Of a stretch of 64,000 nt of DNA, positions 11,856 through 22,597 are shown one piece after another. A model generated the notes under the pieces. The model did not search any database. It had not been told where the DNA came from and saw nothing but the letters and a program-made list of their open reading frames with translations. Every line of letters starts with the position of its first letter. Within the stretch, counting starts at the first letter, position 1. The stretch is from Paracentrotus lividus (lineage: Eukaryota; Echinodermata; Echinoidea; Camarodonta; Echinidae): positions 6,228,890 to 6,292,889 of the forward strand of contig CALNVZ010000641.1 of assembly GCA_940671915.1 (NCBI GenBank), in the 5' to 3' direction. Position numbers and translations under genes: made by a program.

Positions 11856-12320
11856 ACGTTCTCATTGTGGAAATGCAATCGGAATAAAAAACAAAAACAG
11901 TTTGAATCAAGATTGTTTGATCGAAAAAAAGCGATATTTTACGGACCAAGTGATGGTTTGCCATGAATGATGTCCCTTGCCAAATATTTGTTTGTATTTA
12001 TGGCATTCACAACAATGAAACGATTGCAGTATTTCTGATATTCATGCAGGACGAGGAACACTGTGTATAGATCACATGCGAAGGACGCCATTTTGTTTTT
12101 CTTGTGTCAGGTGATCTTTGGTGACCGATTCACGGTCACGTGTTCTTTCTTTGTGATCCGTGATCAACTTTCGCGGTCTTGCATAGAAGATCGAAAACGT
12201 TTGAAGATAAACTGTAGTTTTTAACAGAAATGATGTCAATTTACATGTCTTCGTTGTTTTCTCTTTTTGTAAGAGTAATTGTTGTTACACTGTTTGTGCA
12301 AGTATTGCTCTTAATATTAA
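11856..12320 (+). other. Probable 3' UTR of the + strand receptor
   Basis: The sequence after the stop is AT-rich and non-coding, with an AATAAA at 11883-11888 and no other gene signal. The true cleavage site cannot be read from sequence. Confidence 0.45.
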
Positions 12321-13600
12321 ACACAAAGTGGAAACTTGTTATTTGAATCCTTCAAATCATGGCAAAAAGAAAACTAATCCTGCTGCACTTTGTACCAAAT
12401 AGTTTACTTGGAAAATCCGGTAAGAGACGGGCCTAGTCAAATTGTGAATACATATTTAAAGCGTTACACTTCGGCCTAGTATCACGAAGCACGCTTAGGA
12501 TACCATTTTACGGTACAGTGAAGATATATAATATTTATATAATATTTATTTATTCAGATGTTATTATATCACACGATTGGCGTATTTTTAATGAAATTGA
12601 TCTAACAGTTACCATCGGAAATAACGCCTTCCTGATAATCGATCAAGCATAACTATAAAGACTATGTTAGTACCGTACGTGCAAACTAATTTAACTGGTA
12701 GACTTTATTTTTGATGCATGCTTACTGACGTCACCTGAATCAGCTGCAAATTAGAAATACAGAAACTCGAACATTGCAGCATTTAGGAATACTACTATGT
12801 CTCAAAATACACATTATAAATACAATAAATAAGGAGTTTTTCTTGATAATTGTGTGTCAATCATGATCAACGAATAAAAGGTGCATATTTTTTGTAATGC
12901 CTGTACATAAAATTCATCTAAAACTGCCAGCGCTTAACTTTTCTATCGAGCTATATGTATTTCCAGCCTTGTTCTTGTGTAATTGATAAACAAAATTGTT
13001 TACAAGGGCCTAATAACAAAACAGCACTTAAGTTGCGATCAGTGCTTTTGGCCCCGAGCCCCAATGCTACACGATTACTGACCAAATGCTTTAAATATGC
13101 TGTACATGTTGAATGATAATGTATCATAAATCTAGGAAATTCGAGAACATGGTAATATTTTCATTAACATTTCGTTCTTTCTTAATGTGAATATTGTATT
13201 TGTCAACGTGTGTTAAATTATTGTATATAAAATTTATTGTATACAATAGGGCAAAAGAACATGTTCATATTTTGGTGTACATACATAGTTTTCGTCTTTA
13301 TTGTGTTTTATAAAGAATGTGCCAATTAAGTGTTTTAAATCATCGCAACATGACACGATTGTTTTCAAAATATTTTTCATATCCTCCTCATGATTAACGT
13401 TTTTCTCGAAATTTATTTGAGCGTTCCAAACGCACAAGAACAATAGTCGTCCTTTTTGTGAAAATTCCATAACCCTTGACACCGAGGCTTGCCGAGCGTC
13501 CACAGTTCTATATTATGAGAACGATATGAGTGGGATATCATATGATTCGACAGGTTTCTCATCTATGAACAGAGAGCACTTTGCCGGAAAAGGCGCTCCC
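12320..13600. other. No gene seen; AT-rich convergent intergenic region
   Basis: This lies between the two receptor 3' ends. Apart from a TGACGTCA at 12726 no structured element was recognised. Confidence 0.5.
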
Positions 13601-13611
13601 CTGCGTTCATA

Positions 13612-13961
13612 AAGGGGCTTTCACAATTGAAGATGCTAGTACTATTGATGTTCGTATGTTACATTTTGGCCCTCTGTTACATTTATGTAACAATGTGTCG
13701 TGTTCATCCAAGCGTAAAGTCATACCACACAAAAATGGTACCAAAAGATGCGGGAGGAGTTACTCTTTCGGAATATGTAAAATAATTGAAGATGCTAGTA
13801 CTAGATGTTCGTATGTTACATTTTTACCCTCTGTTTCTCAAAACTGATTTGATGTAACATAGGAACATCTAGTACTAGCATCTTCAGTTGCTCTTGCGAC
13901 CGTTTGTTGCACACAGTCGCAACGGTTGTGAGCAGTCGCACCACCAATTTTGAAAGGGGCT
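13612..13961. mobile_element. MITE (AAAGGGGCTTTCACAATTG family) carrying a nested foldback insert
   Basis: The outer ends and the right-hand body (CAGTCGCAACGGTTG, GCAGTCGCACCACCAATT) match the uninterrupted copy at 47568-47686. Just after CACAATTG this copy is interrupted by about 260 bases bounded by GAAGATGCTAGTACTA and its inverse. Confidence 0.7.
13630..13893. mobile_element. Nested foldback element with GAAGATGCTAGTACTA ends
   Basis: The end motif plus TGTTCGTATGTTAC occurs at 13629-13670, again in direct orientation at 13788-13830, and inverted at 13850-13893. The last two form a long hairpin around a short loop. It sits inside the 13612-13961 MITE. Confidence 0.65.
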
Positions 13962-13999
13962 TAACGAGGACAATACCTTTACACTAGTGTAACACATTC

Positions 14000-15170
14000 G
14001 TGAAATGGGCAATTCCTTGATTAGTTTCGATACACTTAATAGTACATAGTGCTATGAGGTTGGCTTCTACATGAAGATGCTTTGATATTATTTGTCAATA
14101 TTTGTAGTGTCAATACCTATAAACATAACCTACTTCATATCACCAAACAGAATCATGATGCATGTTTCAGTAAGTAAAAGCAAGAACTTAAACTTTGGTT
14201 AGTTCCGTTACCAAAAGTGGACATGGTTTTTTAGGACATACTTTGTCCCTAAAAATTTTGCAAACTACGTTGAACTAAACCAAACTGTTTCATTCTTGTT
14301 ATTGCTGATGAGTTGGCAAGTCATTTGATATCGAATATTTCCTGAAGAGCCTTTTTTCTCTTTAGAAACAACAAAAACGTGGTTAGTTACGTTACATTTT
14401 GTCCGGTGAACTCCCAGAGGTCATTTAACCACCTTGTAATGGATCAACTATTTTGATGACCTCTTAAATATGGAAATGAATTCATGTTTTACTTTCAAGC
14501 AAAATTTGTGAGAAGAAATATGAAACGGACCTTGTGTAATCTGGATTTGTGTGACATATATTGTCCCCAGACCCACATGAAGAAGTCAACGAAATATATT
14601 TTTGTTTTAATTAAATTTGAAAGACCTTTGTTATTCAAGAACATCCATGGCATTAGATTAGTGATAAAATCAAATAATTAACTTATGAGACAGTCTTTTT
14701 TTTTCTTTTCTTTTTTTAAAAATGTCCAATACTTCATGGAATTGCCCAAATACATGTATAAGATTGTTCTTACCTTCAAGTTATATTCTGGAATGGATTA
14801 TGCTAATATTATGTGCTCAATATTTGAAAGGGGATTTCAATAACTATGATTATACTCAACTTTACCATGTAAAAATTATAAAACTATGATAAAATTTATT
14901 CGGGGGATACAGAATGGGATTGACTATCAATGTATAGCCAATTGGGTCTAGGTCTGTGTTTCCAATGATGAATGATTATTGGTCAGTCAACAAATTTGCT
15001 TTCGTTTTGTTTTTTTTTTCTTTTCTTTACTCTTTGAAAAGTGTCGATGATGATGAAACAATAACCGTAGTTCAATTTATTGATTGAAGGATATTACGAT
15101 ATTTGAGATAAATGCATTAAAAAATATTGGAAATAAAAAAATCGTTTAAAATAGAGTTTTGTGTTTTGTA
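14000..15170. other. No gene seen
   Basis: AT-rich DNA without a recognisable coding segment or inverted-repeat element. Confidence 0.45.
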
Positions 15171-15187
15171 TCAAACGTTGTAAAGAA

Positions 15188-15275
15188 AATAGAATTCCTT
15201 CGGGATTCAAACCTGAAACTTCCTGATTGCTAAACTGGTGCTCTACCATGTCTACCGACTGAGCTATAGCAAACC
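15188..15275 (-). repeat. tRNA-like module (left arm)
   Basis: On the - strand it reads GGGTTTGCTATAGCTCAGTC, then a B box GGTTTGAATCCCG. It has RNA polymerase III internal-promoter spacing but a long irregular middle. Confidence 0.6.
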
Positions 15276-15505
15276 CTTATGTCGATGTCCGTTTCAGAGA
15301 ACCTCTTAGCTTACATCATATATTTCTACTCAGCTTCACTCTTTGTTCAAATTTATATCTAAAAAACTGCATCACTTCACCGTGATCCCTCGCATTTTCC
15401 CCCAAGTTGATTTCTATCATTCGGGTTTATGCCGGGTTCTATAGCTTCTGATCAATCGAGCATTGAAAGCTAAGTGGTTATGTGGGAAGGACATCGACAA
15501 AAGGG

Positions 15506-15580
15506 TTTATCATAGCTCAGTCAACAGAGCACATATCAGGAAATCAGGTGGTCTCTCGTTCGAACCCCGATGGAATCCCA
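15506..15580 (+). repeat. tRNA-like module (right arm)
   Basis: It reads GGGTTTATCATAGCTCAGTC with B box CGTTCGAACCCCGATGG. It is the mirror copy of the left module. Confidence 0.6.
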
Positions 15581-15876
15581 TTTTCTTTGCTCCTTTTTTT
15601 TCGTACAAAATAAACTACACATGATATCAAAGTATATTTCAGCAAAAGATACATCAGATTATAATTTATTTAGGATATCACCCGGTCCGTGATAAATCTT
15701 CAGCACGTATAAAATACATTTATAATTATATACACTATGTAACTTTAATACTCGATACGAATTAATGAGAATTATTTCGACTTTTGTACAGGTTTGTAGT
15801 ACGCGGTTTATCTGGAGGTTGTAATATCTAAAAGGTATTTACAATCTGAAAGAGACAAGACGAAAAAAAGAAGAAG

Positions 15877-15919
<43 letters not shown>
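15877..15919. repeat. Poly-A run of about 43
   Basis: An almost pure A tract after a GAAGAAG lead-in. It could be an old retroposon tail or a simple homopolymer. Confidence 0.9.
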
Positions 15920-15920
<1 letters not shown>

Positions 15921-16565
15921 AACGAACGGAATATTGGCGTGGGCATCCTTTTTTCCCCAAATTTCATGTTTTGATATTTCAAATATATATATATGTATAC
16001 ATATCTTTATAAAAGCTAAAGAGTACATTTAGAAATGTCAGGAAAATTCAATTTTAACGTCTTTTCATCGTCAGTACTGACATAAATTTCGAATCATAAA
16101 AATGCAGTTAAACCTGGCTACTACAACCAACTTATTTATTAGAAAAAGAAACATGATCAAAAATATAAATTGAGCCTGTTGTTATCATCAAGGAAAAATA
16201 TCGACCATAGAGCATTTATCTATCTCTGTTTATTTCCTTGTTTTGTTCAATAGAGAAAAATTAAAAGCAAAATCACTGTATAACAGATCCCTTCCGACTT
16301 AGACCTTAAGCAGATGCATGTATAATAGCATCCATCATAAACTGTTCGCGAAATAAAAAAAATGAAGAATTTTTTTTTTTTTAATGTCCCCATCGACATT
16401 ATAATGGCGCTGCCATCTAGATTTTTGACATTAGCAAAAGATAATCAAAAACTTACAATCGAAGAAACACAACATTAATAACATAGCATATTTTGTAATA
16501 ACCATTGCACCATTTTTTAATTGTAAATAGTGTCAGTATGATACGAACTTACTTGGTTTGACGAG

Positions 16566-16744
16566 TATCACCAGTGCCAAGAAACATAAATGCTTGAGAT
16601 CGATAAAAAAATTACGCTTGATTTTATCTCGGTAGCGTCATTTTGGAACGCAGGTAGTCATGGATAAGGACTAGGGTTAGGGTCAGTGTTAGGATTAAGA
16701 TCAAAATCAAACGTATGTGCAATACGTTACCGGCACTGGTATCA
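16566..16744. mobile_element. MITE with (GAT)ACCAGTGCC ends
   Basis: Ends ATCACCAGTGCC and inverted GATACCAGTGCC. The interior (ATCTCGGTAG, GGTAGTCATGGATAAGGA, degenerate TTAGGG repeats) is shared, partly inverted, with the element at 40699-40940. Confidence 0.55.
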
Positions 16745-17119
16745 CATTTGGGGGCACATACACCATTCATAATTATAGATATGATTAGCCAATGGGATTT
16801 AATATTGCTCTCTCATTCCCCATGAAGTTAGCGTTTACCTCGGTGAGACTGACTATACCCTGGCCCCACACTAACTCTCTATATTTTATATCGATATAAA
16901 TCCACATAAGGGAAGAAAGAAAGGAAAAGAAAAAAACATGATAAAAACTTATAAAAAGGCGTGCCAACTAAAGCAAAATGGCCGATTTCAAAAAGTCAAA
17001 AACATGATAAGTAATCACTGATCAATATCACAAGGAAAAGTATTTTGTTTTCTTTTGTTGTACCTACAGCTGTCACTGGGTCAAATCTATATGAATTACA
17101 GTGTAGCCTATTTAATGGC

Positions 17120-17512
17120 GACACGTTATTTGCTCCTGCGACAAGCTCCAGACTTATTTCATGTTGACGTCATAATTGCCCGTCGTCCCAGTTACTGGTT
17201 CTAACAACAACAAAAAAGCCCGTACATGAGGTTTATCCTAAATGCGGTCCAGCAACGGGCTAGACTCGGGCACATACACATTTCGGTGCGATCATATTGC
17301 TATTGTTCAACACAAGACTGTTTAGAACCACCAACCAAGACAACACCACCGTTATGACAACACTCTTCTTTACTCTATAGGGTTTTTTATATGGTAGGTT
17401 TAGGATCAGGTTTTGGGTATAGGGTTTAACTTGAAATTCAGGATTGAAGTCATTGGATTATTATGTGGAAGTTATAGTGGAGCAATTGTCGCAGGGGCAT
17501 ATGTAATTGAAC
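17120..17512. mobile_element. Probable MITE with TGCTCCTGCGACAA ends
   Basis: TTTGCTCCTGCGACAAGCTC at the left is matched by the inverse of ATGCCCCTGCGACAATTGCT at the right. The interior carries GGTTTAGGATCAGG-like degenerate TTAGGG repeats, as in the 16.6 and 40.7 kb elements. Confidence 0.55.
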
Positions 17513-18557
17513 CTAATTAATATATGGTGCACGTTCGGCAGACTTTGATCACAATCACTGTTCACATCATAATAGAATTATCATTATGGAAGACTCTAAT
17601 TCATTGTGATTGGAGTTTTAACGAAGTAAACGAATCAAGTATATAATTCAGAACACCCTTCAGCTAATTAAAGATGGAGTTACTAAAGAAGGATAATAAA
17701 ATAGGTCAATTTTGATGAATTAACAAAAATTATTTGATTCATTTAAACCATTGGAAAATACCCCCGACAGAGTCAATGCTCATAATAAACTAGGCTCTCA
17801 CTATCTCAATTTTTTTAAAACCAAAATAATCAATTATATTCGATTTCACAGGAGTTTGAAGCAAATCCCCCTCTTTTTTTAGGACTGAAGGTAAAAACAA
17901 CAACAACAAACTACATTTTATATATTAATAAGCCCGTGCCCCTAGCTATATTCATGGTCCATGACAACATGCACATGTTAATATTGCGTCACTTAACAGA
18001 GCCGTATGCACATTTATAGATTAAGTTGTCAACGTTTAATTATTTTTTTTCTGATCTCTAGCTTAAATCGCCGTTTACAGTACTAAATCTAAACTTCAAA
18101 ACATTATTATTTATTTTTATTTTTTTTACATTTAATTATAAATTAGCAGGTAACGAATAATAAAAATTATTATACGGATCATGATATTAGGCAGGCAGTC
18201 ACATGTACACAACGCAAGACCAGCGCATTGAAATGTGTGAAAATTGCCGAAAACACGCACAAAGAACGTATTATCACAGAGTTAAATACGCACTATTTAA
18301 CTCTATGGTATACATAGACAAGCCATATTAAAATACGCAACGAATGCACATCGCTGGCTAAGCGCGCTCGATGAATGAGTAACGCACACACAGCGCATAC
18401 TGCGCGTTGGCCATGCGTCGCACATGTGACTGCAATATTACGTTTCAGAACAACCTTAGACATTCAGCAAACAAAGCATGCTCAAGCACATCGAGATGTC
18501 AACATTCTATCGAAGGAGGGCGCACAGCACACACATCTAACGAGTTACACAATGTGA

Positions 18558-18614
18558 CCCGTATTCTCAAAGGGTGACTAAATTAACTTTAGTCCCCCTT
18601 CGAGAATACCGGCC
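18558..18614. repeat. 57-base palindromic repeat
   Basis: CCGTATTCTCAAAGGGTGAC and its inverse GTCCCCCTTCGAGAATACCG surround a short centre AACTTTAG, giving a near-perfect hairpin typical of a tiny MITE. Confidence 0.7.
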
Positions 18615-18815
18615 TTTATATGTATATACATTTATAATCTATATATAATAATCTTAAAGGCTTATCTCGCGATCAAAGTGGTCACAGAGTTGTTCACTAG
18701 CTCCGAAAAAAAATGTCTCGTGACTGTAGGCAGATAATAAGGTTTGTAACAGCATTGTGCATCTGGTTATTATTGTTGTTGTCCATGCAGTATCTATACC
18801 TCTGTTGTTCTTGTA

Positions 18816-18821
18816 TTTATT
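18816..18821 (-). terminator. Candidate polyadenylation signal AATAAA
   Basis: AATAAA on the - strand lies about 180 bases after the exon 13 TAG, a sensible place for the end of the receptor mRNA. It is a short motif and common by chance in AT-rich DNA. Confidence 0.4.
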
Positions 18822-18996
18822 CCACACTTTCCATGAGGGGACTAACTACATCAACCATATCGTCATCCATTGCGGCATTGTCGTGATATCATCCATTCAT
18901 TTTATACGTATAATGATTCTCACCTTACTTCGGGATCTCCTCGATCTCCGGGGTTTTTGAACTGTGCTGTGCCGCTCCCTGGTCTGTACTTGACCG

Positions 18997-19236
18997 CTAG
19001 ACTGCCCCGCTGCTGCAGCTACTCGCCTGGCTTCTCCAGGCGTGGAACCGTTGCCGATGAAGTTGGGTGACTTCTTCAGCAGAGGGCACCCTGGTCACCA
19101 CCACTGATCCTATTGTTGAGGGTGCGTGACTGTGCAGGCTCCTGTGACTGTTGTCGTATTTGCGTAGCGCCCTCTAAAATCACTGTCTCTCCTCCACCAA
19201 TGGTGAGCAACCACTTCCGCTTACTTGCATTTTGAC
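18997..19236 (-). CDS. CALCR: Exon 13: helix 8 and cytoplasmic tail (frame shifts inside)
   Basis: The acceptor gttccccag is followed by VKMQ, then KRKWLLTIGGGE in a second frame, as in the calcitonin receptor helix 8 (VQ..LKRQW). A later stretch in the first frame (RALRKYDNSHRSLHSHAPST and onward to SSCSSGAV) ends in TAG at 18997. Literal frame 1 stops after 18 codons. The same frame has another stop at 18925, so the tail end is uncertain. The region is GC-richer than its surroundings, which supports coding use. Confidence 0.65.
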
Positions 19237-22200
19237 CTGGGGAACAACAAGGTATAAGGAACGATTTTCAGCTTCAATTCTTTGTAATGCTTAAGATTCC
19301 TGAAAGTCAGCTGCATTATTATTTAAGCTTAAAAGTCAACGCCGTTCTGACATTTTGCATGTACAATCATTGCTAGCCTTTACCCAGATAACAAAACCAA
19401 AAGAAGATTCATATCCCTGAAGGAAAATAACAGAGTGTCAAACTGTGATACACTATGAAAATGGGCCAAATTCACACAGTTGTCACATTGTTTACAAAGT
19501 CGACTGTGTGAATTCGCTCATTTTCAGAGTGTCGGTACTGAAAACAATACTGCACAACCTACACTCTAAAACTGAAGTGCTAATTTCTGGGTGCTCGTTA
19601 TAGTGACTGCACTTGAAGAGCTAAATCAGCACCTGAAGTGCTGATTTAGCACTTACCTAAGTGCTAATTTATCAACAGAAAGATGTTCAATGTCGGTATG
19701 GGATTCGAACCGGCTTCACCTAGACCATGTAGACTTGGAAGAGTACCGCTTACGTTACCAATAGACCAACGGAGCTCTCTCTAACTTGCTTGAATTAAGA
19801 AAGCATAGTAGATATTATGCAACTTTGAAGAAAGTTCATCATGAAACATTATGATCTGCTAGCAATCGTGAGATGTGAATTGGTCTAACGTGCTCGTCAG
19901 CGCTTCTCATGCAGGGGACCCAGGTTCGAACCCAACGAAGTCACGCCGTTTTGCCAATTTTGCTGAAAGTTCAGCTCACGTGAAAGTGCTAAAACAGCAC
20001 TTTGAGTGCAGTCACTATACAAGCTCTTAAAAAGTGCTGATTTCAGCCTCTGAAGAGCTAAAACAGCACTCAGTTTTAAAGTGTAAACACACTGTGGGAT
20101 ACTCTCTTTTTTCGGCAGGGGTGTCATCCATCTTCTATTTTTGTGATCAGTAAAATGAATCATGAAATCAAGCAAAGTTAGTATATTGCTTCTATAGATA
20201 CAGAAACCAATGGCAAAAGTTTTCCTTATCAGAGATAAACAAAAAAATAGCTGTTCTTTTGCTTGAATCGTATTATATCAACATTAAATTAATAACTCAA
20301 TTAAAATAATTTTCACAAAATGCAACACTAACTCAATGGAGCTTATATGTATGTAAGCTACATGACATATCTATAAGATGAACAATTATGAATGAATGTC
20401 TAGCATGATAACTATATGAATGGAAGAAATGTATCATAATGAAAAAAAAAATTACATGAGTAAAATGACGTGTGACGTCATGTCTAACTACGTAATAAGA
20501 TGACTATTAAAGCCATGATTGAACAAAAAACGGAACAAAAATATGAAAGCAAAGTCGTACTTACTAGAAACATGCATAAAAACAGAAACTTAGACGCACA
20601 CCCTCTTAATCACGGTCAGCTTATAAAGGACAATACGGATGAAAGGTATGTCACATGGATTTAACAGAAACATGGTTATCTGAAGTTGTCTTAAATACAT
20701 AATTTGTGATTTAAGTGATCAAGGCAGAACGTAGGAAAAAGCATGCTTCCAATACAAAGAAACACATCAAAACAAAAGAACTGGCTTACATGAATATACT
20801 AAAGTAGGAAAAACGTTAGGTTTTGAGTATAATATCACTCATTTTTGTTTAGGCGTTCATTGTTTTGAGATCATACTTTGTTTAAGATATAATTACCAAA
20901 ATAATTATTCCACTAAGAGATATTTTTTTTTTTTTTAAGTTGGATTTGTAGGTAAAAGTGCATTGGGACAATAATTGATGCGCCCTCTAATACGCAGAAC
21001 AGAGTGCGCTCCAAAACACGGTCTGTTTTTTATTGTACGGGCAGGTTTTTGTTGTCACTTTAGCCCCTATCAACTCATTAACTACATTATGCGCATCCGG
21101 ACACAAACGCCTAACCGTTTATTATTATGTTTAAGACAAATTAAACAAACTGCCAAAACAAATACGCCATTTATATTTAGGGTACTCCACTTTTCATTCG
21201 ATAATGAAGTCAAAGTATATTTTCATCATAGCTTTAGCATTAAATTCTACACGAACAGTATTTATTGATCAGGCATCCAAGCGAGACAATATATAAATCA
21301 CGTCAGACAATTTTTTTCTTTTTATGTAAATAAGTAAATGAAAATGGAATGAAAACTATATATGTTTTTAAGGTGTATGCTGTGCAACAAACGGATGCAT
21401 TTGAACAAGCCTCTTCTTTACTAAAAGTATACCCTGTTCCGAATACGGCGGCCTAATTTGCGGGATTAAGATATTCCTCTCTTATTATTCCATTTACTTT
21501 AATAGGAAGAGGATTATAATTTTCTGCGTAGCAACTTGCAGATGGTCGCCGGTGTGTAGAACGAGAACATAAATTTCGATAAGCCGCTTAAAATGGCTAA
21601 CGGAGATCAAAAACCACAACATAAAACTAAAAGTAATATTTCTAATTCATGGAAATGACACTTTTAGCTTGAACATTGCTTGGATAATAGTATGGTTCTA
21701 ATGCATGAATCATCAGATTTATCGAGTAAGTTCTCAGATTCCTCGTTATATTAACTTGCTTCACAAAGCATAGGGTATCTGAGGAATACCAGCCAGTGCA
21801 ATAAAGCTATCATTTATTTTATTTTATTTATTTATTTTTTTGGAGAGAGAGAGGTTGGTTAATGTGCGTGTGATGTCATTGGTGGAGTAATTACTAATAG
21901 CAAACTTCTGAGCAAACACACAAACAAGAAAAGCCATGCACGGTGCATTCTGGGAGCCATGAAGCACGGTTGTGTAGTCGAGGTTTGGTAGTCAAGAGCC
22001 CTCTTGCATAAAAATTTCGGATTCTACACAAGTCAACAAATCAAATGCAACTCGATTTTCAACCAATCAGAATCGCGTATTTCGAACTTGCGTTTGATTT
22101 TTTTTAGTTGCATAGAACCAACTCTTAATGCAAGAGGGCCAAGGTTTGGATATCACGGAGTGGATACTTGAGGTTGGGACGTTGGAAGGGGGCGGCAGAG

Positions 22201-22558
22201 GGTTGGCAGAGTAAATAATTTGGACGTGAACGACGAGTAGTGACTTCTCTGTATTTTTCTTTAAATAAATATAGAGAGAGTGTGATTTTTGTGATGTTTC
22301 ATTACCGGACCGTGAACTAACTTTGGTATGTCGGGGAGGACAGGCTGCCGAACCGAGAGAAGTAGAAGTGTGCTGCAGGGCAAAATTATTGATGCACCTA
22401 GACACAGTTTGCATTACCTCGCCGTTGAAGAAGCAGAGATGCAAGCCACGAACAGACCTGGATATAAAAAAAAAAGAGAGAGTTAGAAGGAAAGAAAGAG
22501 GATGTGATAGAGAGGGGCAAGAGAGAGTGAGAGGGAGGGAAAAGGAGAGGGCGAGAGG

Positions 22559-22597
<39 letters not shown>

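Larger units (their letters stand above)
15178..15598. mobile_element. Foldback element with outward-facing tRNA-like promoters
   Basis: The arms (15178-15300 and 15487-15598) are inverted copies of about 110 bases. Each contains a tRNA-like module: A box TAGCTCAGT and B box GGTTTGAATCC or GTTCGAACCCC. The left one points left and the right one points right. Shared flanks are GGACATCGAC before the A box and ATTTTCTTTG after the B box. The tRNA-like arms are too diverged to fold as genuine tRNAs. Confidence 0.7.
19562..20083. mobile_element. Second foldback element with outward-facing tRNA-like promoters
   Basis: Ends CACTCTAAAACTGAAGTGCT and the inverse of CACTTTAAAACTGAGTGCTG, flanked by TA. 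The arms carry many AGTGCT(GATTTAGC) hairpins. Inside, a - strand tRNA-like module (about 19697-19776, B box GGTTCGAATCCC) and a + strand one (about 19879-19932, B box GGTTCGAACCC) point outward. It has the same plan as 15178-15598 but a different sequence. Confidence 0.7.
19415..20120. mobile_element. MITE of the CACTGTG family, split by a second foldback element
   Basis: The left end is CCCTGAAGGAAAATAACAG and the right end the inverse CCCTGCCGAAAAAAGAG. Interior motifs AACTGTGATACAC and GTCGACTGTGTGAATTCG match the 5.9 kb fragment. The 19562-20083 element lies within it. Confidence 0.65.

Noticed and set aside
15188-15580. Genuine tRNA genes
   Set aside because: A and B boxes are present, but acceptor and anticodon stems do not form, and the two copies are arms of an inverted repeat.
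16670-16705. Interstitial telomere array
   Set aside because: The TTAGGG-like units are few and degenerate and belong to a MITE interior.
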